NCBI RefSeq assembly: GCF_002260525.1
Contig: NZ_MRYI01000017.1
Span: 1-64,000 of the forward strand
Origin: Hahella sp. CCB-MM4
GTDB taxonomy: Bacteria > Pseudomonadota > Gammaproteobacteria > Pseudomonadales > Oleiphilaceae
Reading direction: 5' to 3'
Length of the DNA: 64,000 nucleotides
Shown: piece after piece, positions 10,201-17,214 of the stretch
How the letters are laid out: the number at the start of each line of letters is the position of its first letter
Numbering within the stretch: the stretch's first letter is position 1
Program-made: the position numbers and the translations under genes
Notes under the pieces: model-generated
What the model was told of the DNA's origin: nothing
Database searches by the model: none
The model's input: the letters and a program-made list of their open reading frames with translations, nothing else

Positions 10201-10800
10201 AATAGACTGGTCCAACGCCACTGGCCGTGAATTATAACAACGGGTAAATCGCTTAAAGGTAAAAGAAAGATAGCCTTTGCCATTCAGGCGATAGTCCTGA
10301 AGCGCCACAACAGCAAAGCGGCCTATCTGGTAATTGAGATGAGCTCCCTTACCGGAATAATTATCCCACACCGGAATGATGATATTGCGCTGCAACAGAG
10401 CATCAAGATTTCTCCGAATCGATGCACTGTTCTTAACCCCGGGAGTACCCTGCACCCAATCAGATGCATTGAGTTTCCGGTCATACTGGTTACCAGGGTT
10501 CACATAATTCTGGCTGTTTCCTGGAGGAGTCAGGCTATAGGCAACAGTGTTGGCATCTTTACGCCCGTTCCAGCTTAACCAGTTATAGTTTCCAGGACCG
10601 GTTCCAAGAGGTATATAGCTGAAGTTCTGCCCTGGTTGCGCGCCTTGTAATAATTGCGAGGAAACCGTGATCGGATACAACGAGCAAAAGTCAGGCTCGA
10701 TAACAATATCCGGGGTTTCATTAAAGGATTGCGCGCTTACAGAGAAAGAGAGAAGTTGAAGTCCGACGACACCCAAAAGGGTCAGAACTCTTTGCAGCAT
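1267..10800 (-). CDS. Giant secreted Rhs/YD-repeat protein with IgGFc-binding-type domain and C-terminal deaminase-like toxin
   Basis: 3177 residues. A Sec signal peptide (about 1-23, cleavage near SVSA/QS) precedes an unassigned N-terminal domain, then about five tandem cadherin/VCBS-like repeats of about 90 residues (about 193-645, motifs like FYGSDNLSFQVNDGE). An IgGFc-binding-protein N-terminal-type domain follows (about 642-1070, starting GKNFWLP), then an invasin-like Ig domain (about 1075-1155), putative Ig domains (about 1168-1740), a long YD-repeat shell (about 1742-2900) and the Rhs-associated core (about 2905-2970, RARYYDQGVGRF and DPTG). After the core comes a variable tip with CAE at 3124-3126 and CNIC at 3168-3171. 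This is the zinc/catalytic signature of the deaminase superfamily used in polymorphic toxins (YwqJ/BURPS668-like). Known logic: the Rhs shell encapsulates a tip that acts on nucleic acid in a target cell. The Sec signal argues against T6SS delivery. The tip is more AT-rich than the core. The toxin family assignment is an inference from the motifs. Confidence 0.88.
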   Translation of the reverse strand: MLQRVLTLLGVVGLQLLSFSVSAQSFNETPDIVIEPDFCSLYPITVSSQLLQGAQPGQNFSYIPLGTGPGNYNWLSWNGRKDANTVAYSLTPPGNSQNYVNPGNQYDRKLNASDWVQGTPGVKNSASIRRNLDALLQRNIIIPVWDNYSGKGAHLNYQIGRFAVVALQDYRLNGKGYLSFTFKRFTRCYNSRPVALDQSISLDEDASVNFALLTEDADGNSLSYDIIEPPLHGSIELNGAQATYIPAADFYGSDNLSFQVNDGEQLSEVASVSFEIRAVNDRPVVVSQTAEGPEDAPIDLSFSGSDIENDPLTFRPVSQPQHGTLIETADGYQYIPQQDYFGSDQFTYVANDGELDSETAVYSLNILPINDPPVADAHTSEAAEDTAIVLNLSGSDVEGSPLSFRVVTQPLHGSIQQVEGGFQYIPAPDYFGSDSFEYLVNDGELDSQSATYSLNILPVNDPPVAIPGIAEGMEDSTINLSLAGSDVENDSLSFKIVSAPQHGSIVQSEGQYQYIPVQDFFGSDSFEYVAQDGELDSEAVVYELNVLPVNDRPTAENLSVEAESGVPVSVTLKGSDVESSELTFKLVGEPLHGEVILEGHQLTYIPDFTFDGLETLEFVAFDGETESEVTTLEILVKRPLEAAGQQTHEGKNFWLPATINYITDGNLHIYMVSPEHDANVTINMQVLGISESLELVAGEISTYTIPLSSIKSVGGYDVDKLLEKHAIHIESDKNIVVYALNQATQSTDSFLALPVEALGRRYVVGHYFNGPGKPVIGLVATQDNTAIQVRPTMDMFVGGQQVKLGEILTLNLNAGDVYNLDATGSAKADLTGTLIDADKPVVVMGEHTCAYVPSGVRACDHLVEQMPPLDSLGTAFVTVPFYGRGGNAETGQYGDTFRIVAPYENTEVYIDGVLSYRLSSQQYAEFVAPESQHIKTSKPSLLLQFSNSDHFDNTDPERVIPANYVDPFMVVVPPVEQFLSSYNISTSARELRYQFINVLAPVETLDTLTLDNQPVDAQSFVVTTGGEYAYAQIRVSTGSHKIEADAPFGIYIYGYDDYESYGHLGGMAFSLPGNVQRMVVDGPQESSAGEQICVVATLYDADFRPVNGARVTFTAEEIRPRRGDVFTDETGRGKFCYTSFLPGTETLFVEAGAEHTTHSVQWLSTEQNLPPEILSLPSLTWLAGEVYSYAVEAVDAEGGVLSYHLTHAPDGMIITDDGLVEWTNPQNVQDQLVVLEVSDEQGATAVQSYRLSEYQAFNTPPEFLHAEPTSTAVVGVPYLYNQYYLDKSGLRTVVGLQDIDGDSYELTMIQGADEAYTLKAGSKDTFIWTPKKAGQQDFELNVRDYRGGVSTQTFSVDVAPNVSPKILSNNPPTGVVVGQAYDYVIDVENDVPFSSTYNDDRVTARVSKGPKRFKNNAKLITGTNKFTLHWKPGEADIGTHQVGVMVYDSQLITDERLEFSIEVRGSNQLPEFNNPPVYTAVVDNPYQYQIDASDADGDNITLGIVDGPEGMTLSSDGLVSWTPDASQLGIQDVTLYADDGFGKTLLSYSINVTSEPVPLSVNVTVDPAIVNADEIVSIDILASGGQGARTMLLLVDNQEVAVDSFGHAEITSPDSGVHIVEAAVTDGVETVMDSTRFSVRDPADTSAPFADITSPEYGMQVTAPIEIIGSVQDENLALYRVLVSPRGQQSWQVIAEGYQAVTDAVLATLDPSLMMNGQYDVALYAEDVNGLISTDSTVISVEGDLKVGNFSITLEDLNIPMAGIPIRVTRTYDSRRRSEDLDFGYGWSLSYQDVKVEESRTLGTYWALNQYKRGPSGLILDFCVEPLGAPVVTVTLPDGDVERFEVAATPQCSTYSAILDVDLKFNPVGDTQSTLEALDNQHAHYENGQLLETGEFSGPVNPERYLLTTQAGYKYYLKQGVGIEKVVDPNGYTLTYTYDGIFHSSGKAVTFNRNSEGKITSITDPKGSVLTYTQDENGNLTASADTLGEETTYTYNRNHGLQDIIDPLGRTIVRNIYDDDGRLIAQEDSDGNRTEFDHNIEGRQSVVTDRNGNTTFYYYNDRGDVTSKVDAEGQTWSYTYDDRGNQLSQTDPLGHVTSSTYDDRGNQLSQTDELGNTVSFTYNTRGQELTISDARGNVYTNTYDGVGNLMTVTDPHGNQAENILNFEGLVGKTKDVAGYTTLYTYDEDGNKLTETNPLRAVTSYTYDDNGNVLTETQSRTVDGVQQSETTTYVYDARNRVVEMRYADGSTTTTEYDAAGNQIATEDAWGRRTEMDYDVYGRVNETRYPDGSFESKTYDAEGNVLTETDRLGRVTSYTYDKLNRVTRTDFADGSFTSMTYDEAGRVATETDANGHTTGYEYDAAGRRTAVVDALNQRHSFAYDEDGNLISETDANGHTTTYEYNSLDQRVKTIYDDGSFTQEAFDALGRRISSTDQAGKTTQYSYDAVGRLTKVTDVLGQATTYSYDEVGNKLTQTDAEGRTTRWTYDSMGRVLTRTLPMGQVESFSYDVSGNVLTHTDFNGQVTTYSYDINNRVIRIDYADGEVDNFKYDGLGNRIEASNSQGTTTYAYDRMNRLVQEVQPSGVELGYDYDKAGNKTETTVTANGATETTTYLYDELNRLTTVIDPTGGRTLYIYDAVGNRETVSLANNQATSYEYDNLNRLTRLTTIDSLDNIITDYRYTLHITGRRTQIEELHTGRTSTYTYDDLYRLTKDQITDPINGNYLAEYQYDKVGNRTYSIIDGVHTAYSYDDNDRLTQQGGVSYRYDANGNTLTETEDGVSKTYTYNAKNQLTAATQGGNRTTYGYNVDGIRTQKTDGALSTNYVVDSNRDYAQVLQEITNGTKQVSYVYGDDLLSQARNGNQSYYVYDGLGSVRSLTDTTGAETDTYQYDAFGILLASTGTTENDYRYTGEQYDAGLDQYYLRARYYDQGVGRFTQMDTWMGVNSDPVTLHKYMYANSDPVMYTDPTGNFSIGSLMSGIGNMARLAGSAIARTPSLLSRAATSTGNFGRGALRLLSKSKSYLKRLAKKCKIKNNKPTACGYAKGLLEAELKIQILVSTTPNSKKNGPNPRVVVVGAFDSARGRGTAAFNGFAKGTPAMKKRLQLVGLRIGQENACGTTNTVGRCAEYRAAHKLLRSGSKLKHIYWTPAYRVTKGPGGHLKVQREIDYCNICKTGLEL

Positions 10801-10900
10801 ATCTAACGGCCCTGTAGATTGACCGCCGAATCAATGGCAGCCTGGTGAATTTTAGAGGGCGCAGTATAAAAAATGACTTTTTATTAATAAATTGGAATAA

Positions 10901-10931
10901 AAGCCCTTTTGCAGTGTTTTGCAAAGGGCTT
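10901..10931 (-). terminator. Intrinsic terminator after rapA
   Basis: Arms AAGCCCTTT (10901-10909) and AAAGGGCTT (10923-10931) pair perfectly. On the minus strand the stem is followed by TTTATTCC, fitting a Rho-independent terminator about 100 nt past the rapA stop. It separates rapA from the Rhs gene. Confidence 0.65.
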
Positions 10932-11035
10932 ACAGCGCTGTTACAAAACGCCATGTCACGTTACAGTTTCCTGCCGATCACCTGTATTTTTTATCTCAGT
11001 AACCGGCTTAGAAAACTGAACAATTTGATGAGAGA

Positions 11036-13927
11036 TCAGGTCGCCACAGCCACCCGCACGGCTTCCAACTGCAGCTGGGATTTGCGCAGAGCGGTTTCCA
11101 GTTTTTCTGCCTGAGCACGTATGTGCTCAACCTCTTCCTGACGTATATTTGGATTTACTTTTGCCAGTGCTTCCATGCGGGCAATCTCCGCGTTGGCCCT
11201 GGACTGCATTTCCTTGATGGCACCTTCGATCAGCGCATCCTGTCTCGGCAGGACTTTCTCCTGGGCCTTATCCAGCATGACTTCCAGTTGGTCTCTGGTA
11301 TGACGTACCAGATCCTGGGCATTACGGCGGGGGACTTTTTCACCAAGTTGATCCAGGTGCTCTACTTGCAAAACATGCCCCAAATCATTGCCAAGGCTGT
11401 CTACCACGGCGCGCTCAACCACCTGACCGACAAAACGCTCTACCTGCAAAGCTTTGGGAGCAGGACAACGTAGACGGTAGATGGCTTCAAGCAACAGGGT
11501 TCCCGGTTGGATCGGAGGTAGTTTCAGGGTGCAGACGCTGGTATTGCCGAATTCACTTTCCAGGATCATTTCCATGACACCGGTCGTCATCGGATGTTCC
11601 CAGGTCAGGTAATGGATATCATCGCGGGCCAGTGCTGTCTGCCTTTCAAAAGTGGCAGTCATGCCATCTTCAGGTAATGCCGGGAAGTGGGCACTATGCA
11701 TGTGATCTCCAGGGCGGAGAATGATCGCGTCATCGCTTTGCGCTTCATGCTCTACCCCGTAGATATCGAAGATCTTCTCCAGGTAGGACTCCAGGTCATA
11801 ATCGAACTCATGCCCCTCGATCGCTTCGATGACCTTATTGGCGGTATCCGGATGACAGGAGTTCAGTTCCAGTAATGGGTCCCGTCCCTCCTGCAATGCT
11901 TTCACCATAGCATCACTAAACTCGCGAGTTTTGCCTAACAGAGCATTCAACTCATCCTGCTTATGAGTCATCAGGCAATCGTGCAGCTCATCTGCAAATT
12001 GCTGGTATACCTTTTGTCCTGCAGCAAACGGACGCTCAAACGCGTGCATACCTTCATGGTACCAACGCAGCAGAACTTCCTGGGCGCTGTTCTCATAATA
12101 AGGCACATGGATTTCCACATCGTGCTGCTGCCCAATCCGGTCCAAACGACCAATCCGCTGCTCCAGCAAGTCAGGGTTCAGAGGTAAGTCAAAGAACACC
12201 AGGTTCTTGGCAAACTGGAAGTTACGTCCTTCGCTACCGATCTCGGAACACACCAACACCTGGGCGCCTTCGATCTGATCCGCAAAATAGGCGCCCGCCC
12301 GGTCTCGTTCCAGCAACGACAAACCTTCATGGAACACTGCTGAACGCACGCCTCCACGCAAATTCAGATGCACTTCAAGATCCATTGCAGTCTCCGCCTG
12401 CGCACAGATGATCAGCGTTTTTTCTGTTCGGCGTGATTTCAGCCAGTCCAGCAGCCAGGGAATGCGCGAATCCTGGGCAATCCAGTCGGCTCCCAGAGCT
12501 CTTTCAGGCTGCAAAAACGTCATGACATCGTCTGAGGTAAATGAGGCGTATGCCTCGGGAGCTTCCAAAGGCCAAGAGGTTAATTGACGATCTGGAAACC
12601 CTCGGACGGCATGGCGCGTATTACGGAATAACACCCGCCCGGTTCCGTGACGATCCAGCAGCGATTTGACGGCCTTGAAGATAATCTCCCGGGTATCCTC
12701 ACCTTCTGCGTCCTTGAGCTCTTGAAGCAAGGCGCTCAAAGCCTCTTCTCCAATGGTCTCTCTTAATTGTTCCTGCAATTCCGCAGACTGTTGAAGTGTG
12801 GATGCACCGGACTCTGACATCAGTTGCTGGATCAGGTGGTTGATCGGTGCATAACCCTCCTCTTCTTCCTGGAATTTTTCCAGGTCCGGATAGCGGTCCG
12901 GATCCAACAAACGAAGACGGGCGAAGTGGCTTTCCACACCCAGTTGTTCCGGCGTGGCTGTCAGGAGTAACAAACCAGCGCTCTTTCGGGCAATTGCTTC
13001 AATTCGGTCATAGGCGGGACTGGAGGCTTCCGGTGTCCACTCCAGGTGATGCGCCTCATCCACCACCAGCATATCCCAGGCAGCTTCTTCGGCCTGCGCG
13101 AAGCGGGTTTCACTATATTCCAGCAAGTCCAGACTGCAGATTATGCACTGAGCGGACTCGAAGGGGTTCTGGCCGTCATTCGATTCTTCCAGCGCCTCGC
13201 AGCGATCCTCATCCAGAATGGTAAAACTCAGGTTGAAGCGACGTAGCATTTCGACCAGCCACTGGTGGACCAGACTCTCGGGCACGACGATCAGCACCCG
13301 GTTTGCACGCCCGGTCAACAATTGCTGGTGAATGACCAATCCTGCCTCGATCGTTTTACCCAGACCGACTTCGTCGGCCAGCAGAACTCGAGGGGCATGT
13401 CTCTGCCCAACTTCATTTGCGATATACAACTGGTGAGGTAATAGTTGTACCCGGGGACCCAATAAGCCACGGGCTTGCGACTGTTGCCAGCCCCCCCAGT
13501 TTTTCAGTGTCTGGTAGCGCAATTTATAGCGGGAGTGTTTATCCACCTGACCGGCCAGCAGACGGTCTTTGGGGCTGGAAAAATGAACGGCACTGTTCAG
13601 CTCCAACTCAGGGAGATTGACCGTTTCACCCAACAAGTCTTCACAGATATAAATGATAAAGCCTTTCAGCTCTTCCACTCCGGTCACACGATAAGGCAGA
13701 TCATCATGATCAAAAACCTTATCACCTACATGGTAACGAACCCTGCTCAAAGGAGCATTATTGGCAGAATACACCCTTTCCTCCGCCGCCGCGGGAAAGC
13801 TGATGGTGACCCGCCGACTTTCATATTTGACGATAATGCCAAGGCCAAGTTCGGGTTCTGTGTTGCTTATCCAACGTTGTCCGGGAATAAATTCTGGAAG
13901 ACTCAAATTGCGCTCGCTCTTATGCAA
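11036..13927 (-). CDS. rapA: RNA polymerase-associated Swi2/Snf2 ATPase RapA
   Basis: 963 residues, close to E. coli RapA (968) with strong similarity along its length. RapA binds RNA polymerase and uses ATP hydrolysis to promote recycling of stalled or post-termination polymerase. Visible are the N-terminal tandem Tudor-like region (GQRWISNTEPELGLG at about 16-30), Walker A DEVGLGKT (185-192), the DEAH box (290-293), LLTATPEQ, and the helicase C-lobe with SEIGSEGRNFQ and the motif VI-like IGRLDRIGQ. A C-terminal coiled-coil-rich region ends the protein. The longest frame begins with TTG at 13927. A start a few codons downstream is possible because RapA homologues usually begin shortly before the GQRW motif. 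It is a single gene with its own terminator. Confidence 0.96.
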   Translation of the reverse strand: MHKSERNLSLPEFIPGQRWISNTEPELGLGIIVKYESRRVTISFPAAAEERVYSANNAPLSRVRYHVGDKVFDHDDLPYRVTGVEELKGFIIYICEDLLGETVNLPELELNSAVHFSSPKDRLLAGQVDKHSRYKLRYQTLKNWGGWQQSQARGLLGPRVQLLPHQLYIANEVGQRHAPRVLLADEVGLGKTIEAGLVIHQQLLTGRANRVLIVVPESLVHQWLVEMLRRFNLSFTILDEDRCEALEESNDGQNPFESAQCIICSLDLLEYSETRFAQAEEAAWDMLVVDEAHHLEWTPEASSPAYDRIEAIARKSAGLLLLTATPEQLGVESHFARLRLLDPDRYPDLEKFQEEEEGYAPINHLIQQLMSESGASTLQQSAELQEQLRETIGEEALSALLQELKDAEGEDTREIIFKAVKSLLDRHGTGRVLFRNTRHAVRGFPDRQLTSWPLEAPEAYASFTSDDVMTFLQPERALGADWIAQDSRIPWLLDWLKSRRTEKTLIICAQAETAMDLEVHLNLRGGVRSAVFHEGLSLLERDRAGAYFADQIEGAQVLVCSEIGSEGRNFQFAKNLVFFDLPLNPDLLEQRIGRLDRIGQQHDVEIHVPYYENSAQEVLLRWYHEGMHAFERPFAAGQKVYQQFADELHDCLMTHKQDELNALLGKTREFSDAMVKALQEGRDPLLELNSCHPDTANKVIEAIEGHEFDYDLESYLEKIFDIYGVEHEAQSDDAIILRPGDHMHSAHFPALPEDGMTATFERQTALARDDIHYLTWEHPMTTGVMEMILESEFGNTSVCTLKLPPIQPGTLLLEAIYRLRCPAPKALQVERFVGQVVERAVVDSLGNDLGHVLQVEHLDQLGEKVPRRNAQDLVRHTRDQLEVMLDKAQEKVLPRQDALIEGAIKEMQSRANAEIARMEALAKVNPNIRQEEVEHIRAQAEKLETALRKSQLQLEAVRVAVAT

Positions 13928-14017
13928 ATAACATGTTTAGGGTTTTGAAGCCGGCATTTGATGCCGGATAAACCATCACGGTGCGTAGGATAAAAAGGTC
14001 ATCTTCAAATGACAAAT

Positions 14018-14051
14018 ATTCAGCAGAAAATCGTGCAATTTTCTGCTGAAT
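14018..14051. repeat. Perfect 14-bp inverted repeat with 6-nt loop
   Basis: ATTCAGCAGAAAAT (14018-14031), loop CGTGCA, ATTTTCTGCTGAAT (14038-14051). It lies between the rapA start and the stop of the next minus-strand gene (14155). Read on the minus strand it is followed by ATTTGTCATTTG, with only a weak T tract, so it may end the 14155-14811 transcript. It is also strong enough to be a protein-binding site. Confidence 0.55.
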
Positions 14052-14154
14052 CGGGAGGAGAACAAACAAATTGTCCTATTTGAGAGTGACTGCCATCGCC
14101 CCTTAGGCTCATGGCAGCCACTCTAAAGTTTCTGAACTTAAGCCGGCTTTTGCC

Positions 14155-14811
14155 TTATAGCTGCCGCCAGGTTTGACGGTACGTCTGGCCGGAATAGTTT
14201 TGAAATTGCATGACCAGAAAGCTTTCCTGACGTTCCAGCTGCACTGGAATAGCCTGTCCAGTGCGACCAACCGCCGGGCTACCCTCTTCAAACATCAAGT
14301 ACCATTGTCCCTGCTCCAGATAAAGGTGGCCACTACCGATCATAGACTCATCTAACGCTGCCGACCCTTCCGGATGAATGTCCAGGAACATCTGGTATTG
14401 ATGTTCATCAAGAGGGAAAAGATCCATGCTGCCGACCAGATCATAATGCTGCTCGCCCAGTGAGAAGACCTCCAGACGAAAAGCACCGGAGGTATTCAAT
14501 AACCAGGACTCCAACTCTCCCAGAGGAGGCAGGGTTGTACCTGAATATTGGGAGCCGGCAGCAATACCTGCCGCAGGCGCAGGAAGTTGTTCAAGGCCGG
14601 CAATCGGATCAACAGCTTTTTGGGGAAGGAAATACATACCCACACCAGCCAATAGAAGCACCACCGTCTGGGGACTGAAGTTGACGTGTACACCTGTGGC
14701 CCGGGCTTCACCGGAATTGTTTGCCAGCATACCGCCAAAGAACAAACCGATCCCACTCAACACCAAAGCCACACTGGCGATCATCATCACCGCGGAAAGA
14801 GTCGTATCCAT
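14155..14811 (-). CDS. Hypothetical membrane protein (218 aa)
   Basis: I do not recognise the family. Two hydrophobic segments near the N-terminus (about 8-30 and 45-62) suggest a membrane anchor with an external C-terminal domain. That domain (about 95-218) has an alternating strand-like pattern with repeated LYLEQGQWYLMFEEG-type stretches. It is preceded by a small Pro/Ala/Gly-rich linker. The gene is alone between rapA and the YkgJ-type gene, all on the minus strand but with gaps over 100 nt, so it is probably its own unit. The strong hairpin at 14018-14051 lies downstream. Confidence 0.7.
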   Translation of the reverse strand: MDTTLSAVMMIASVALVLSGIGLFFGGMLANNSGEARATGVHVNFSPQTVVLLLAGVGMYFLPQKAVDPIAGLEQLPAPAAGIAAGSQYSGTTLPPLGELESWLLNTSGAFRLEVFSLGEQHYDLVGSMDLFPLDEHQYQMFLDIHPEGSAALDESMIGSGHLYLEQGQWYLMFEEGSPAVGRTGQAIPVQLERQESFLVMQFQNYSGQTYRQTWRQL

Positions 14812-14943
14812 AAGTCACTCCTGAATTAGTCTTTCTTATTATTTAAAGAGGAACTCGATACCTATAAATTAGCCCTTTTTGTGACGCAGTTCAAAATATT
14901 TTCTGATAAAAATACTCTCTCATGTCAGCAATATTGCGGGGTT

Positions 14944-15270
14944 TCAGGCGGCCACCGTTGGAATCAGAAGATCGCTTAATCCATGTTTACGCCGGGCACG
15001 CAAACAGCTCTCCTCCCCAGCTTCAAATTCCCGGCACGTACTGGAACGTTGTTCGTATATACGACAGCGAATATCTCCTCCAATCTCTCCTTCCAGCGCG
15101 ACACAGCGGCAATCAGTCTGATTGGTTCCCCTCATTGCCACCAGGGCGGGAGAAATCTGCTCAGTCAGCTCCGGTGGTACTGTACCACCGGCAAACGGAT
15201 CGGCTTCAGCCCAATAAAAAGACACTCTAAATGTGGCGCAGCAGGCACCACAGGTAATACAGGGGTTCAT
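14944..15270 (-). CDS. YkgJ-family cysteine-cluster protein (108 aa)
   Basis: The N-terminus begins with the signature CITCGACC (Cys at 4, 7, 10, 11) and further Cys residues occur in [15 protein letters not shown] and STCREF, the pattern of the YkgJ/UPF0153 family of putative zinc- or iron-sulfur-binding proteins. Function is unknown in the family. The length is typical. An AAGGAG ribosome site lies 4 nt before the ATG, which supports the start. It is a cytosolic, single-gene unit. Confidence 0.9.
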   Translation of the reverse strand: MNPCITCGACCATFRVSFYWAEADPFAGGTVPPELTEQISPALVAMRGTNQTDCRCVALEGEIGGDIRCRIYEQRSSTCREFEAGEESCLRARRKHGLSDLLIPTVAA

Positions 15271-15577
15271 AACACTCCTTGCTCTACACTCTGAAAAGCA
15301 AACACTAAGTGCACAACAACCAGCGCATCTGGGTTGGCGGTCAATACGGTACTGCGGACGCCCCGAACGAACAGGCGGATACTCCTGTTTTCAGGGCTGT
15401 GCGGTACAAAACACGAATAAAAGAATCCATTGTCATGAATGAGGCAGGACGCCCCCGACAATGTTGGTGCGCATTATCCCACCAGTTGAGGGTTTTGGGA
15501 ATATTCACTAGAGCCAGTTTCGACAATTTCCTTTATAATCCGCCGCGCATACACCAGAGCAAGCCCAAAGTTTTCTC
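15271..15577. other. Divergent intergenic region without a gene
   Basis: 307 nt between the divergent YkgJ-type gene and yigZ. Several overlapping open frames exist in all directions, but none has a ribosome site or a protein-like pattern. It must hold promoters for both flanking genes. I see no clear -35/-10 pair or repeat. Confidence 0.5.
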
Positions 15578-16186
15578 ATGAGTTATCCGGTTCCCGAAAA
15601 ATCGCTTGAAACCCTTTACGAAGTCAAAAAGAGTAAGTTCTTCGCTCGTGCAGGATTTGCCCACACCCGTGAAGAAGCCATGGATTTTCTTGAGCAGGTT
15701 AAACAGGAGTACCCGGATGCCCGCCATCATTGTTGGGCTTATATTCTCGGCAATCCCTGGTCACCGGCCAGTGTTGCCATGTCGGATGACGGTGAGCCCG
15801 GAGGTACTGCAGGCAAACCCATATTGAACGTTCTCCAACATAAAGGGGTTGGAGACATCATGATGGTGGTCACCCGTTACTTTGGTGGTATCAAATTGGG
15901 CGCAGGAGGGTTGGTACGGGCCTATTCCTCTTCCGCACAACAAACCATGGAGCAACTCCCCACCATTGAACAGCCCTCGTTGACGCAGGTCTCCATTCAA
16001 TGCGATTTCAAATACGAACAATTGATCCGTCATTGGGTGGATGAACATCAGGGATTCATAGGTGACGTACAGTATTCGCAGGATGTCACCATGGAAGTAC
16101 TGCTGCCGGAGCAACACATTACTCCTCTCGCTGAATTTGCCGCCAGCCTTGGGGCATCTCTCACAGCAGACACTGAGAATTCCTGA
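15578..16186 (+). CDS. yigZ: YigZ/IMPACT-family protein
   Basis: 202 residues, the usual length. The UPF0029 N-terminal domain contains the hallmark stretches KKSKFFA, HHCWAYILG, SDDGEPGGTAGKP and VTRYFGGIKLGAGGLVRAY, all diagnostic for the IMPACT/YigZ family. A smaller C-terminal ferredoxin-like domain (about 135-200) follows. Eukaryotic IMPACT modulates translation-stress signalling. The bacterial role is unsettled. It is cytosolic. The ATG at 15578 follows only a weak ribosome site, but the protein start aligns with the family. Confidence 0.95.
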   Translation: MSYPVPEKSLETLYEVKKSKFFARAGFAHTREEAMDFLEQVKQEYPDARHHCWAYILGNPWSPASVAMSDDGEPGGTAGKPILNVLQHKGVGDIMMVVTRYFGGIKLGAGGLVRAYSSSAQQTMEQLPTIEQPSLTQVSIQCDFKYEQLIRHWVDEHQGFIGDVQYSQDVTMEVLLPEQHITPLAEFAASLGASLTADTENS

Positions 16187-16325
16187 TCCAAAGGTTGTTT
16201 TCCCTGCCTTTCCCCTACCTGCGACTTTAATAACCATCGCTTTTGGCATAGTCTTCTATTTTTCTTTTCCTGGTACATTTATGTCCCGGAACCATCGTTT
16301 CTAATCTTCAGCGAAGGATACTAAT

Positions 16326-17075
16326 ATGCTGCGTCGGCTCATGATTCCCGTCATTGCCTCTACCTTTATTCTGGGCGGTTGCCAGAATGGACAGTACACA
16401 CAATCAGCACTTGTCATTGGACAGGGCGTTCTCCAGGCCACAACCCTAAGTGAAAGCCAGGTGGTTGAAGCTTCCGCAGCCGCAGCGGCTGAAATGGATA
16501 AGAAAAGCAAAATCGCACCAGCCAGCAGCACTTACGCCAAGAGGCTTGCCAATATGACCAAGGGGCAAACCTCCATCAATGGTGTTTCGCTGAACTATAA
16601 AGTTTATATTTCCGACCAGATCAATGCTTTTGCGATGGCTGACGGGACCGTCCGGGTGTACTCCGGTTTGATGGATGTGATGCCTGACGACCAGGTGCTT
16701 GCAGTCATGCAACATGAAATCGGTCACGTGGCGCTGCGCCACAGCTACAACCAGATGCGGGAGCGCCTGTTGACGGATACCGCTTTTCAGGCGGTAGGAT
16801 CTGTCGGTGGAACCGTTGGTGAACTAACCCAGTCTCAACTGGGCCAACTCGCCTACGCTGCAGTGAATGCACGTTTCTCACAAAGCGACGAAAACGAAGC
16901 GGATGCCTATGCGGTCCGGTCCCTGAAAGGTCTCGGACGCGATCCCTATGCCATGAAACGAGCCATTCAAACGCTGCAGACCAAGGCTGGCGGCGGTGAT
17001 GGTGGCTTCCTGAGTTCTCACCCCTCCAATGCTGATCGACTGGCCAACATTCAAAAAACCATTGATCGCCTGTAA
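16326..17075 (+). CDS. M48-family zinc metalloprotease lipoprotein, YggG/LoiP-like
   Basis: A 249-residue outer-membrane-type lipoprotein with lipobox ILGGC (Cys19), followed by a peptidase M48 domain. The zinc-binding HEIGH motif is at 130-134, and the third ligand Glu falls in the DENEADAYAVR segment near 190. Length and layout match E. coli LoiP/YggG (252 aa), which takes part in envelope quality control, hence the analogy. An AAGGA ribosome site lies 7-8 nt before the ATG. It is transcribed alone. A strong GC hairpin lies 10 nt after the stop. Confidence 0.92.
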   Translation: MLRRLMIPVIASTFILGGCQNGQYTQSALVIGQGVLQATTLSESQVVEASAAAAAEMDKKSKIAPASSTYAKRLANMTKGQTSINGVSLNYKVYISDQINAFAMADGTVRVYSGLMDVMPDDQVLAVMQHEIGHVALRHSYNQMRERLLTDTAFQAVGSVGGTVGELTQSQLGQLAYAAVNARFSQSDENEADAYAVRSLKGLGRDPYAMKRAIQTLQTKAGGGDGGFLSSHPSNADRLANIQKTIDRL

Positions 17076-17084
17076 CGCTCTTCA

Positions 17085-17108
17085 GCCGGCGGTATATCGA
17101 CCGCCGGC
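17085..17108 (+). terminator. GC-rich hairpin after the M48 protease gene
   Basis: GCCGGCGGT (17085-17093) and ACCGCCGGC (17100-17108) form a perfect 9-bp stem with loop ATATCG. No T tract follows, so it may be a weak terminator or an mRNA 3'-end stabiliser rather than a classical intrinsic terminator. Confidence 0.5.
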
Positions 17109-17214
17109 GTGCTAATGATCATAAAAATGACAAACTAGAACGACAAATTAAAAACAACCATAACAACACTTCAGGGTCCGCTTTACCGGACGCACTTTCA
17201 GCTGAGTAAATACC

